Shown: positions 44,076-53,850 of the stretch, piece by piece | How the letters are laid out: the number at the start of each line of letters is the position of its first letter | Position numbering within the stretch: the first letter of the stretch is position 1 | From: Lewinellaceae bacterium | GTDB taxonomy: Bacteria > Bacteroidota > Bacteroidia > Chitinophagales > Saprospiraceae | Direction: 5' to 3' | Assembly: GCA_020636155.1 (NCBI GenBank) | Contig: JACJYM010000005.1 | Span: forward strand, 124,001 to 188,000 | DNA length: 64,000 nt | Translations under genes and position numbers: made by a program | The notes under the pieces: generated by a model | What the model saw: only the letters and a program-made list of their open reading frames with translations | What the model was told of the DNA's origin: nothing | The model's database searches: none

Positions 44076-45377
44076 TTAATACATGGGGCTGACATTATCG
44101 TCGGGACTGACGTCAGAAATACTGGCTGTCGAGTAGCCTACATCATTAGATTTTAACTGACTGATTTTTTCATTGGCTTTGCGCTTGTCAGCAATCAGCG
44201 CCAAAGTCATAATTACACCTGTACTTATTATGATGAAGAGAAGTATTCCATTATTAAAGCCGGGATTGGCCGCCTTTATCCTGTCCGGAATATCATAAAA
44301 CAACAAAATGGTAATCAAGCCTCTTGGGGCAATGAAAAGTTGAGGCATAAAATCTTTTCCCACAAAAAGTCGCAGAATTATAAATCGAATCACAAAAATA
44401 CTCAAGAGAATGCACAAACTAATTAAGACCACAGTGCCGTTAGCTAGAGACATCAAGGAAATAGACAATCCAAATACAACAAAAAATAGTGTACGAATCA
44501 CAAAAGCCGTCTCCATCGTGATAAAATGTAAATCGTTGTAAATGGCTTTGGTCGTGTCTTTATTCAAATACTTCTTCATGGGCCCCACAAAAAACTTATC
44601 CACGTTGGCCGTCATCAATCCAAAAACCAAAATAATCAACAGAGACGATAAATGATACTCCTTGGCCACTGCATACAACAAGATGAGAACGGATATGAGT
44701 AAAAACAATTTGACATTGGACTTAATTCTCTGGAAAATTAACAATATCAAATAGCTCGCCACGAAAGAAATCAACACGGTAATGACCACATTATAGCCAA
44801 ATGCCGAAACACCCTTACCCGGATTTCCATCGATATCTGGTAATAAATTCTCCGTAAGGAAATAAAACAGCATGATTCCAATAATATCAGAAAAGGTACT
44901 TTCATAAATGTGAAATTCCTTTTTATCAGGCCGGAGACCATTCACACTCGGTATGATGATGGCACTGGATAAAATTGAAATTGGAGTGGAATATATCCAA
45001 CTGTCAATCGTACTCATGCTCGGAATAAAATATTGCAAGATCAGAGCTCCAATCCATGCCGATAAAACGAGACCCACAAGTGCTACCAAAAGAGCCTTAG
45101 TTATTGGCACTAACTTGTTTCTATCCAGTTCGAGTTCTAAAGCCGCTTCTAGCACTATCATAATCAGCCCCACTGTACCCAATGTTTTTAAAATGGGATT
45201 GAGACCATCGGCATTAAAATCCGTACCCTGCAATGCATACTGAAGGACAACTCCCAAAGCAATCAAGAGAAGCACCGACGGAATATTGGTCTTTTTTGAC
45301 ACTTCATTAAAAATGAAAGAGGCAATAATAACCAATGAGGTAATAATTAGATAGGCGTATAAACTTAACTCAGTCAT
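44076..45377 (-). CDS. CPA1-type cation:proton antiporter (NhaP-like)
   Basis: A 433-residue integral membrane protein with about 12 helices and the Na+/H+ exchanger fold: FNEVSKKTNIPSVLLLIALG, TVGLIMIVLEAALELELDRN and, near the expected ion site, IYESTFSDIIGIMLFYFL (the S-D pair). A short cytoplasmic tail follows. It is the last of three coupled genes: its ATG overlaps the stop of the MscS-like gene by 8 bases. Its ion specificity is unknown. Confidence 0.8.
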   Translation of the reverse strand: MTELSLYAYLIITSLVIIASFIFNEVSKKTNIPSVLLLIALGVVLQYALQGTDFNADGLNPILKTLGTVGLIMIVLEAALELELDRNKLVPITKALLVALVGLVLSAWIGALILQYFIPSMSTIDSWIYSTPISILSSAIIIPSVNGLRPDKKEFHIYESTFSDIIGIMLFYFLTENLLPDIDGNPGKGVSAFGYNVVITVLISFVASYLILLIFQRIKSNVKLFLLISVLILLYAVAKEYHLSSLLIILVFGLMTANVDKFFVGPMKKYLNKDTTKAIYNDLHFITMETAFVIRTLFFVVFGLSISLMSLANGTVVLISLCILLSIFVIRFIILRLFVGKDFMPQLFIAPRGLITILLFYDIPDRIKAANPGFNNGILLFIIISTGVIMTLALIADKRKANEKISQLKSNDVGYSTASISDVSPDDNVSPMY

Positions 45378-46137
45378 GTTGTTCTGTAATCAAATTAATA
45401 TTATTTTCATTGAGCACACTAATTAAAGCATACTTATATTTTTCAGAAACCAAAGAACATTCTACAGAAATACTTTGATCTCCAATTTCTTTAACGGATA
45501 CTTTCCTCTTTCGGTCTACATAAGGTGAATTAAAACAGAGGTCTTCTATGGCATTTATGAGTTCTTGTTTCGATTTGCCACTTTCTAGTTCGACCTTAAA
45601 TTTAAAATTGCTCCCCACTGCCACTCCTGAATGAACGATGAAACCTTTCTTTTCTAGGAGGTCGTATGGGACGTAATTATTCCCATTTGGTCCTAAGAGA
45701 TAGATTCCAAATAAAGTCTTATCCTCGATTATTCCTTTCACACCATTGACTTCAATGACTGTGCCATTAGAAAATCGATTGCTCGCTTTTACAAATCTGC
45801 CAGAAATATAATTTTTTATTCTCCAATAGAAGAAAATCAAGAAAAAGAGTAGCACAAAGAAATTAATACGAGGATTGATCATCACAAAGAGTATGATTAT
45901 CAACACCAATGCCACGGGTTCGTACCACAATATCAAATCATGAAAAAAATCAAAAATCTTGGCTTTGAAACTTTTTGAAAATATTCCCTTGTTCAAAGGA
46001 AGATATTTCAAGGTTTTATACAAAAAAAGAAGAATAAAATAGGTCGCTAAGAGGAGTACACAAGACATGGCAAAGTCCACAAAACTTATGTCATAAGCAT
46101 CAAAAATACTGATATAATTCACAAAATTTTCAGTCAT
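45370..46137 (-). CDS. MscS-like membrane protein of unknown role
   Basis: A 255-residue protein with three or four N-terminal helices (to about residue 112) and an Sm-like beta segment (NGTVIEVNGVKGIIEDKTLF, then GIYLLGPNGNNYVPYDLL). A mixed cytoplasmic domain (VELESGKSKQELINAIEDLC) resembles the MscS middle and C-terminal domains. The pore-lining glycine/alanine helix of MscS is not obvious, so it may not be a channel. It is translationally coupled to the antiporter and lies 6 bases after the ATPase gene. Confidence 0.6.
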   Translation of the reverse strand: MTENFVNYISIFDAYDISFVDFAMSCVLLLATYFILLFLYKTLKYLPLNKGIFSKSFKAKIFDFFHDLILWYEPVALVLIIILFVMINPRINFFVLLFFLIFFYWRIKNYISGRFVKASNRFSNGTVIEVNGVKGIIEDKTLFGIYLLGPNGNNYVPYDLLEKKGFIVHSGVAVGSNFKFKVELESGKSKQELINAIEDLCFNSPYVDRKRKVSVKEIGDQSISVECSLVSEKYKYALISVLNENNINLITEQHD

Positions 46138-46143
46138 GGCACT

Positions 46144-48507
46144 CTATTTATCATAAGATTTTGAAGATTTACCTTTTATTTGATTGATCAGCTGATTTTC
46201 AACTTCGTATATACAGCTGTCGGATATCTTTAGTTGTGATTCATTCACTCTGCTGACCAATCCTTTATTTCTCAATCGTTTTAGCACTCCTCTAAAATTA
46301 TCGTTAAAATCCCTCCCAAATCTTTTCCTTAGTTGTAGTTCTGTGGTACGACGCTGGATGTATATTTCTCTCAACAAGAGCCACTCATCTTGATTTTTAA
46401 GTTGCGGAAATCGATGTCGTGGCAAAGGGGCATATTTTAAAACTTCATTTTTGACTGGTTTCAATCGCAACAACCAATCATATAATACCTCTCCTATGAT
46501 ATTCTCTTTTTGTACCGCCAATCGTTTGAATAGTCGATCCAGTTGCTCGCGAGTCAATATCTCATTGGAATCCGACTCAATGAGGCAATGTGTGGCTTGA
46601 TGTCTAATCTGCATCGCTCCCGCAATGTCATCCTCTTCCATGACAGTACAATCTATCGTATTCTGAAAAATCTCATTAAATGCTTGCTGGCTGTTGAGCC
46701 AATGGTATAGCACGATATTGGTTGTCATGATTACAAAAAATCGCGACCCATGCAACTCGATAAATTTTGACAATTCTTTAAAATTGCGATTCAGATGAAA
46801 CTCATTATTCCAAAAATACTCGATATCATCAATCCAAACGACATATTTCTTATCACCAAATTTAGTCAAGAATGACAGCGTTTTTGAGAGATCGTCCGTC
46901 ACACTATGATCTCTGCCTTCGTAACGCAATGTGGTGTTCTTCTCTATTTTTATGAACGGGGCATCACAGTAATTATTAAGAAAGTATTCTCCCAAAAAGG
47001 ATTTGCCACAGTTTCTTCTTCCTATCAATGCTACTGAGCCTCTGTAACCCTCCATCCACAACTTAAATGATGTCTTTATATTCTCAATTTCAAGAGATCT
47101 ACCCACTGCAAAGGAGGTACCAATATAACCTCTGGTGAGAAAAATATTGTTATAATTGATGTTTTGTTCCTTGATTTTATGAGTCTTTAAATACCTGATT
47201 AGCAACTCATTATCACTCAAATTTTCTTCGTAGCTCAAAGTATTCAAAAATCCATTCCATGCTGTGCTTACCTGAGACACCCAGTGGCTTAACTTCCCTT
47301 GAATACCACCTGTCATACGTTCCAATTCGCGGGAGCCATCCTGATAGGAATTCAAAATAAAATTGTCTTTGGTATCAAATATTTTTGACACATAAAGATG
47401 GTCTTTCAGAAGGGTATCAACTAGGTTCAAGCTTTCCTTAATACTGATTTCATCTTGGCCGATTTTTGGATTAACCTGGTAAAAAATCGTTTGAAATTGC
47501 TTTCCTTCAACGGGCTCGGCCGATTCAGTAGATTTTAAACTCAAAAAGTTGAGAATGTTTACGACTGATATTTTAAATGTCGATCGCAACTCTATTAACT
47601 TGGCATTGAGTTGCAGGTATATTGGACTCAGGTTAGATTCCATCCATGATATGGCTTGCTCCGTAAACCCCTCTTGCGAAAGGATGAGTTTTGAATCTTG
47701 GCGAGCAATGATGACATTTTTAATTCGAGGATAATTGGCCACAATACTTTCGATTTCAGTTCCGAGATCTAGCTGCCTGTCAAACTGCTCCAATACCTGA
47801 TACTCAGACTTTAGTTGTTGCTCCATTTCATTTAGATCCCGACGAGATTCTACATCATCCACATATTTTTTAAAACGATCACTGATTTTTTTAAAATGGA
47901 TAATTTCTGCCAATACCCGATCATTTTCAACTCCTATGAGATGTTTGATTCTATTAAAACAGTTGATTTGATCAAGTAATAATCCATTTTCTTCAATAAT
48001 TCTTTGGCCTTGGTGGATAGCTACCAATAGCTGCTTTTTGATTTCCGGAATGGGGTTAAGTGTATTTGCGAAACCCTGCATGTATAGAGACCATTGTTTG
48101 TCATTTTCGTTGGAAAAATCTTTAAACTTGGTTTCGTAATCGGCCAACAGCTTCAATCTAATCTTTGAAATTTCTCTATAAATTTCATCACATTTAACCT
48201 GATAATTTGATTCGCTCAAGCGATGGTCACTTAGGTACATTTTTGATTTATGCCAAACAAAAATGGTATCTCTTAAAGCAACAAAATAATGAAGCACCTC
48301 GAAGGACCATTCGTAGGCTATCCAATTGATAAAGGCGGTTTGAAAGCCGATATCCATGTTGTGATTGTAAGAAAAATCGAGGCTTTGATTCAGTTTATCA
48401 TCGTGAAACAATAGCCTTTCGCCCTCCAGTAGTTCCGCCCATTGGGGCATACTTTCGGGCAATGTGTCAGGCCATTTTATTTCTGTAATATTCACGTCTT
48501 GTAGCAC
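46144..48507 (-). CDS. Large helical protein with a P-loop ATPase and C-terminal winged helix
   Basis: Starting at GTG 48507, 787 residues. Residues 1-430 are helical and partly coiled coil (KKISDRFKKYVDDVESRRDL). Walker A is VALIGRRNCGKSFLGEYFLN near 487 and Walker B is YVVWIDDIEYFWNNEF near 550. The C-terminus has ATP-regulator-like helices and a wHTH (TELQLRKRFGRDFNDNFRGV). I do not recognise the family. It is the first gene of an operon with an MscS-like protein and an antiporter, which suggests it senses or gates the membrane partners. Confidence 0.6.
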   Translation of the reverse strand: MLQDVNITEIKWPDTLPESMPQWAELLEGERLLFHDDKLNQSLDFSYNHNMDIGFQTAFINWIAYEWSFEVLHYFVALRDTIFVWHKSKMYLSDHRLSESNYQVKCDEIYREISKIRLKLLADYETKFKDFSNENDKQWSLYMQGFANTLNPIPEIKKQLLVAIHQGQRIIEENGLLLDQINCFNRIKHLIGVENDRVLAEIIHFKKISDRFKKYVDDVESRRDLNEMEQQLKSEYQVLEQFDRQLDLGTEIESIVANYPRIKNVIIARQDSKLILSQEGFTEQAISWMESNLSPIYLQLNAKLIELRSTFKISVVNILNFLSLKSTESAEPVEGKQFQTIFYQVNPKIGQDEISIKESLNLVDTLLKDHLYVSKIFDTKDNFILNSYQDGSRELERMTGGIQGKLSHWVSQVSTAWNGFLNTLSYEENLSDNELLIRYLKTHKIKEQNINYNNIFLTRGYIGTSFAVGRSLEIENIKTSFKLWMEGYRGSVALIGRRNCGKSFLGEYFLNNYCDAPFIKIEKNTTLRYEGRDHSVTDDLSKTLSFLTKFGDKKYVVWIDDIEYFWNNEFHLNRNFKELSKFIELHGSRFFVIMTTNIVLYHWLNSQQAFNEIFQNTIDCTVMEEDDIAGAMQIRHQATHCLIESDSNEILTREQLDRLFKRLAVQKENIIGEVLYDWLLRLKPVKNEVLKYAPLPRHRFPQLKNQDEWLLLREIYIQRRTTELQLRKRFGRDFNDNFRGVLKRLRNKGLVSRVNESQLKISDSCIYEVENQLINQIKGKSSKSYDK

Positions 48508-48691
48508 AAATTTTAATCCCTGTAACTGTTGATAAATGAATCAGCAAGATACTTGTTTTGGATTAATAGGCAAATTTTAAACGTGCATAAATTTTATATA
48601 GATCGATTTACCTAGAGCTTTTCGGTAGCTTTCTAACCGGAATCTAAGCGAATATTCAATAGAAAAAATAAATTTTAATATACGGATTATC

Positions 48692-50017
48692 TCAATCTGA
48701 GTCATTGCTAGTATTCGGATCCTCCATTTGTATTAGCTCAGGATTTTTAGTGGCCGATCTTAGGTAGATATAACCTAATATCCCGCTGATCACTGAAGCC
48801 AAGAGAACAGATATTTTTGCTTCTTCTATTGTCTGCTCGTCATTAAACGAAAGATTACTAATGAATAATGACATGGTAAAACCGATACCACACAATATTG
48901 CAATACCAAAAACAACTTTCCATATCGCTTTTGTGTGCGGAGTATCCTTGTAAAAAAATGTGACCAATATCCATACACCCAGCATTATTCCTAAAGGCTT
49001 ACCAATTAATAATCCAAGCAATATTCCCCAAGTGATGTTGATATTAAATAACTGCTCTGCGATTTCTTGATTGAAGACTATACCCGCATTGACAAAGGCA
49101 AAAAGTGGCATAACAAAATGGTACACCGGGCCATGTAATTTGCGTTCTAGGCGTACCAGTGGTGATTCTACTTCTCTAAGCCCAGCCTCCAAATAATCGT
49201 AAGCACTATTTAGGTCGGTTTCTCGAATTTTTGCGAACACTTCCAAACCGTTTCTACCATATTCTTTAATTTGGTCTAAGGTCCACTCTCGCTTTAAGGG
49301 TATCGTCAGTGCTATAATCACTCCGGCAATGGTAGAATGGATTCCTGAAGCCAAAACTGCCCACCACAAGAAAAATCCAACAACCATATAAGGGGTCAAA
49401 TTATTTACTTTCTGATGATTAAAAAGAATCAATACACCGGTTAATGCTGCTGCAATACCCAATGCCACCCAATTAATCTGATCGGTATAGAAGAAGGCTA
49501 TTACTAACACAGCGATTAAGTCATCTACTACCGCGATGGTCGTTACAAAAACCTTCGCCCAGGCAGGTACACGTGAACCCAACATGGCAATTATTCCTAT
49601 TACAAATGCAATGTCGGTTGCCATAGGTATCGCCCAACCATGCACATAATGACTTCCTTTATTGAAAAAGTAGAATATCATAGCTGGCACCAGTGCTCCA
49701 AACAATGCCGACAGCGACGGAAAAATCGCAGAACTCAATGTTTGCAATCGACCAAATTTCAATTCATGCTTTATCTCTAAGCCAACTAAAAGAAAAAACA
49801 GAGCCATCAACCCATCATTCACCCAGTGATGTAAGGAATAAGACAAATTAAAATTAGAAAATCCGACCGTAAATTGTAATTCCATAAACCTATGGTACCA
49901 ATCATACAAAGGACTGTTGGCAATGATTAATGCCGCCGCAGTTGCAATGATTAGCAATATTCCAGTTGCCGAATCTTTATGCAAAAATGTCTTATACTTT
50001 TCTATAAATTTTGTCAT
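48692..50017 (-). CDS. nhaA: Na+/H+ antiporter NhaA
   Basis: A 441-residue transporter with about 12 helices that exports Na+ in exchange for H+. Signatures: SPLYDWYHRF, HHWVNDGLMALFFLLVGLEI, WAIPMATDIAFVIGIIAMLG and VTTIAVVDDLIAVLVIAFFY, carrying the paired Asp of the ion site. Length and helix order fit. A Ser/Asp/Asn-rich short tail follows. It stands alone. Confidence 0.95.
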   Translation of the reverse strand: MTKFIEKYKTFLHKDSATGILLIIATAAALIIANSPLYDWYHRFMELQFTVGFSNFNLSYSLHHWVNDGLMALFFLLVGLEIKHELKFGRLQTLSSAIFPSLSALFGALVPAMIFYFFNKGSHYVHGWAIPMATDIAFVIGIIAMLGSRVPAWAKVFVTTIAVVDDLIAVLVIAFFYTDQINWVALGIAAALTGVLILFNHQKVNNLTPYMVVGFFLWWAVLASGIHSTIAGVIIALTIPLKREWTLDQIKEYGRNGLEVFAKIRETDLNSAYDYLEAGLREVESPLVRLERKLHGPVYHFVMPLFAFVNAGIVFNQEIAEQLFNINITWGILLGLLIGKPLGIMLGVWILVTFFYKDTPHTKAIWKVVFGIAILCGIGFTMSLFISNLSFNDEQTIEEAKISVLLASVISGILGYIYLRSATKNPELIQMEDPNTSNDSD

Positions 50018-50135
50018 TTTTCATTTCTTGTTTTAAGTGCTTAACCCAATTAGCATATATAATTTTCAAATCGAATCCCATACAACCAATACAGTTGCCA
50101 TCAAAAATTCTAATCTAGAGACATTAAAATCCAAA

Positions 50136-50220
50136 TTATTTCATAGTATTGATAACCATTCCAATGTGGGTGAAATATACCACTGCACCGGTAAATAGTA
50201 ACAAAATTCCTAATATTTTT
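50136..50220 (-). pseudogene. Frameshifted C-terminus of the DUF981 protein
   Basis: The next frame after the DUF981 stop reads KILGILLLFTGAVVYFTHIG, MVINTMK and a stop at 50136, a fitting last transmembrane helix for a DUF981 protein. The junction is an AT-run (AAATTTTAAAAATATT). A one-base slip, either true or an assembly error, would join it to the upstream frame. Confidence 0.5.
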
Positions 50221-50860
50221 AAAATTTAATTACCCAAAACGAATTTTTTGCACTTGTAGAATCCGGATAGGCATAATAGTTTAGCAATGCCGGAGTGTAG
50301 ATTGCACATACTCCTATACTTGCCCATATCATACTTACAAACACCGTCGATAAGTAATTAAGAGGATATGGAAGCAACGCTTCTAATCCAACAACAGGTT
50401 CTTCAATTGGTGCTGTGAATAGTCCAAAAACAAGACCTGCGAGACCGATGCCTACCAAACCATACCCAATTCCGTAAAGAATAAATTTGAAATTTAGGAT
50501 ATCTCCAGCCACAATTTTTAAAGCTTGGTCTGAACGTAACAAATTATCGGTTTGTTTCCAAAAATAGAATCCCAACATAAAAGTTATGGCTCCAAGAACA
50601 AAAACAGGTTCGCCAAATGAAATATTATCAAAGGCATACATGGGTGCAAGCGGCCAGGTCAATGTCATGTGCATACCCGTCCCGAGGAGAATAATACCTA
50701 AGGCTAAGAAGTTAATCCCCCATCCTCTAGGCGTAATTTTAGTGCCTTGAACGAGGCTTGTTAGTACCATTGAAATGGAAGCGAGGGCAGCTCCACTTGA
50801 TATGGCCATAATGGTATTATAAAATTTTAGGTGTGACCAATCAATTACTAGATGTTCCAT
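50219..50860 (-). CDS. DUF981 membrane protein, probably missing its last helix
   Basis: 213 residues with several helices: KFYNTIMAISSGAALASISM, GWGINFLALGIILLGTGMHM, TLTWPLAPMYAFDNISFGEP and LEALLPYPLNYLSTVFVSMI. DUF981 proteins are small integral membrane proteins of unknown function. The frame ends NSFWVIKF at a poly-T/A run, and the lost last helix is readable in another frame just after. Confidence 0.75.
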   Translation of the reverse strand: MEHLVIDWSHLKFYNTIMAISSGAALASISMVLTSLVQGTKITPRGWGINFLALGIILLGTGMHMTLTWPLAPMYAFDNISFGEPVFVLGAITFMLGFYFWKQTDNLLRSDQALKIVAGDILNFKFILYGIGYGLVGIGLAGLVFGLFTAPIEEPVVGLEALLPYPLNYLSTVFVSMIWASIGVCAIYTPALLNYYAYPDSTSAKNSFWVIKF

Positions 50861-51042
50861 TTTTCGAATAAATTTTAAATAAAATATAAGTTTAGACCAG
50901 CTGATTTATTTCAATCAGAAAATTGAAATCTAAAGTTAAAAATTATCTGGAAAACTCAAATAATTCATGTCAATTTCGAATTATTTTCTGATCTAAACTT
51001 ATAATCCTATGATCGAATTTATTCAACAAATTTATGGTGGTA

Positions 51043-52074
51043 TTATACAATGGGTGCTAAAAACTCTTGTGCCAATAATTCTTGTGACCTCATACGAGCT
51101 TGATGATTTCTTGTAACACTTTGTATCATGATCTCTTCTGCACCATAAGCCTCAGCTATCTGATTGAGCCAACCATATAACTTGTCAGGAGTGCTTGCCA
51201 ATACTCTAGGTGGTCTTTTTGGATCTTCCAGCGGAGTAGGCTCCATATAAGCATTTCCCAAGATTTCAAGAGCCTTATTCTCATCTTCTAGTAAACTTTG
51301 TGTATCACCTTTGGATCGCAATCGGTATTCGAAAAGCTGGAATGGAGCCGTCATCCGATGTGCTTCCGCCTCCGTCTCCGCAGCAAAAACATTGAGAGCC
51401 AGCATTAACTTTGGCTTTTTAGAACCAGACTTGTGTGTAGATGGTCTGAATCTCGCTTGATAATTTTTTGCAATGCTAAAGGACATACTTGGATTGATGA
51501 ATCCAGCAAAAGCATAAGGCAAACCTAGTTCTGCTGCTGCCATGGAACTCCACTCGCTTGACCCAAGCAACCAAAATTCGGGTGTAGAACCATTATTATA
51601 CGATTTAATATCAGCAAATGGTTCACCTTCAGGAAAATCTTGATTCATCCAGTGCAGCAACTCAACTAGCTGTTCCCCTGAGTCGTTGATATTTTGTCGA
51701 TATACTGATTTATGACGTTGTAATGCCATATCCGATATGGGGCCTGTAGTCGCCCTTCCGATTCCCATATCTATACGATGAGGAAACAACTCCTCCAAAG
51801 AATTAAATATCTCAGCGACTTTGAATGGACTATAATGATTTAACAATACGGCACCTGAGCCAATCCTGATTTTTTCAGTTTGAGCGGCAAGAAAAGGAAT
51901 CAAAACCTCTGGACTACGACCCGCAGCAGTCCCTGCGGCATGATGCTCTGCAACCCAAAATCGTGTATAACCTAGTTCGTCCGCTTGCTGGGCTAATTCT
52001 AGTGTATTTTTTAAAGCTTGATGACGGTCTCCATTCTTAGGGACAATGGATAAATCCAATATACTTAATTTCAT
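51043..52074 (-). CDS. Luciferase-like flavin-dependent oxidoreductase (LLM class)
   Basis: A 343-residue TIM-barrel protein: SILDLSIVPKNGDRHQALKN, LGYTRFWVAEHHAAGTAAGR, RIGSGAVLLNHYSPFKVAEI and MGIGRATTGP. It lacks a bioluminescence context and belongs to the MsnO8-like group that uses FMNH2 or F420. Substrate unknown. A lone gene with nothing notable in the 220 bases upstream. Confidence 0.88.
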   Translation of the reverse strand: MKLSILDLSIVPKNGDRHQALKNTLELAQQADELGYTRFWVAEHHAAGTAAGRSPEVLIPFLAAQTEKIRIGSGAVLLNHYSPFKVAEIFNSLEELFPHRIDMGIGRATTGPISDMALQRHKSVYRQNINDSGEQLVELLHWMNQDFPEGEPFADIKSYNNGSTPEFWLLGSSEWSSMAAAELGLPYAFAGFINPSMSFSIAKNYQARFRPSTHKSGSKKPKLMLALNVFAAETEAEAHRMTAPFQLFEYRLRSKGDTQSLLEDENKALEILGNAYMEPTPLEDPKRPPRVLASTPDKLYGWLNQIAEAYGAEEIMIQSVTRNHQARMRSQELLAQEFLAPIV

Positions 52075-52298
52075 CTGTTTATAATTATTTGATTATAAAA
52101 AAACAACCACCTTGATTAATCCTTCCACTTGTGTTTCATGATGAGCCCAGACATGGTCAGTTTTATAATTGTTTTAATTTTCGATGGATTCTAACAATAG
52201 AAAGTAGATTTAGTTATTAGAAATCATTCATTAATGCAAAAAACAAATTAAAAAACAATAGCAAAACATCGAAATCAGGTATTAGAATGGTCAGACAT

Positions 52299-52685
52299 CT
52301 ATTGAGATCTTGATATTTCTGATTTTCTAAATAAAATCATTTTCTCGATGAGATCACAGGGTATTGGCTTACCAAAATAAAATTTAATAGATCCCTTCCC
52401 CGTTTCAAAGTCCTTCAATTCTTCAGAAAAATGAGAAATCACACCTGAAAATGGGTAAAAACTCACAAAAATGGAATAGGCAGCCATCATAAGCTGTAGT
52501 TTGGGCTTCGTACCTGGCACCAAGGTGTAAGAAGGCACCTTCGCATCCTTTATCTCCTCGGCATCAGGAACAATTGCCTTAATAATTGTTCTTATTTCAG
52601 TTAATATTTTCGCCGCCTCTTTTCCTTGACTTTTGATGTAAATTTCTGCCGATTCATATATGGGCATGCTCCCCTCTTTCTTCAT
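52299..52685 (-). CDS. DUF1801 (YdhG-like) protein
   Basis: 128 residues with DUF1801 features: YIKSQGKEAAKILTEIRTII, PDAEEIKDAKVPSYTL and SIKFYFGKPIPCDLIEKMIL. Members resemble frataxin-like iron chaperones; the role is not proven. Start at 52685 or at the internal Met seven codons on (MPIYESAEIY). Confidence 0.7.
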   Translation of the reverse strand: MKKEGSMPIYESAEIYIKSQGKEAAKILTEIRTIIKAIVPDAEEIKDAKVPSYTLVPGTKPKLQLMMAAYSIFVSFYPFSGVISHFSEELKDFETGKGSIKFYFGKPIPCDLIEKMILFRKSEISRSQ

Positions 52686-52861
52686 TCCACTTTGATTTTT
52701 TCAATTGATAATATTAAACAAATTAGGCTTCTCGTGTCATGTAAAACTACATACTTTTTGGGTGTAAATAAATTTTGTCGTCCTAAAAAGAAGAAAAATC
52801 ATAGAAACATTTATCAATTGCTTTAACATCCCATTTAGAATTTAGATATTCCTGTTGTCAT

Positions 52862-52889
52862 TTTGATAAAATAATAAGATATACTTTTG
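52862..52889 (+). promoter_or_regulatory. Possible promoter of the lipoprotein gene
   Basis: TTTG at 52862-52865 and TACTTTTG at 52882-52889, an exact TAnnTTTG box, with a 16-base spacer, slightly short. Lies 46 bases before the ATG at 52936. Confidence 0.4.
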
Positions 52890-52935
52890 CTTAGATTTTC
52901 GAATTTTTAATAATTTTCTGATAAGAATCTGATTT

Positions 52936-53847
52936 ATGAAACCAATTTATTTAGCGGTACTTCTAATTATTGCCATCTTTTCGTCTTGTAAACAAAATGA
53001 AGTAAGTACAAGTGCGACACCCGAACTTCAAAGACTCGAAAACGAAATGAAAGATGTAAAAAAGCCGGAATTGGCACAGCAATACATCAAAGAAATCACA
53101 AAGGTCTATCCCACTCAAGAGGGTTACAACGATAAAATCAACCTACTTAAAAAAGGACTTGACATCAGCGAACAATACAATTTCAACGCAGATGCCAACT
53201 ATTTTTTAGCTGAGCTATGCAAATATGATACATTAAGGTCTGACCGAGCTGATTATATCTATCGCTTGGCTACGAGACTAAAAACAATTGGAAAAACAAC
53301 ACCTGCAGACGTACTTTTCTATGGGTTTACACAAAAATTTTCGGATAATCCGAATCTAAATAGCGCCAATGTCTTGATGACCAATGATATCACCCAAATA
53401 GATACTTTCCTATTAAAATTAGCAGCCAAAGTTTTTGAAAATCCTGATCAGGAAGGCATCAATAGAAAAAATGCACTTAATTATGTAGATGCCTGTGAAG
53501 CCTATGCTCTGGTTTACAAAAATGACCAAGCAGCTAACTACCTGTATAAAGCATCGGAAATCTCTAGAACCATCCAGACGTACCCTAAAACGATTGCACT
53601 CTACGACTGGATATTAAGGGATTATCCCAATAATACACATGCACCTACCGCATTATTTCTTAAAGGTTACATTCTTGACGATGATTTCAATGATGTTGAC
53701 AAAGCAAGACAATGTTACCAAGAGTTCCTTGACAAATATCCGGACAATGATTTTGCAGATGACGTAAAATTTCTGATGGAAAATCTGGGTAAGAGTGATG
53801 AAGAAATCTTTCAAATAATAGAAAAAAACAACCCTTCCACGAAGTAA
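52936..53847 (+). CDS. TPR-containing lipoprotein
   Basis: A 303-residue lipoprotein (MKPIYLAVLLIIAIFSSC, lipobox Cys18). The mature chain is TPR-like: TYPKTIALYDWILRDYPNNTHAPTALFLKG and CYQEFLDKYPDNDFADDVKFLMENLG, reminiscent of YbgF/BamD-type repeats. It may assemble envelope complexes. Converges with tex with a 3-base gap. Confidence 0.7.
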   Translation: MKPIYLAVLLIIAIFSSCKQNEVSTSATPELQRLENEMKDVKKPELAQQYIKEITKVYPTQEGYNDKINLLKKGLDISEQYNFNADANYFLAELCKYDTLRSDRADYIYRLATRLKTIGKTTPADVLFYGFTQKFSDNPNLNSANVLMTNDITQIDTFLLKLAAKVFENPDQEGINRKNALNYVDACEAYALVYKNDQAANYLYKASEISRTIQTYPKTIALYDWILRDYPNNTHAPTALFLKGYILDDDFNDVDKARQCYQEFLDKYPDNDFADDVKFLMENLGKSDEEIFQIIEKNNPSTK

Positions 53848-53850
53848 TTT

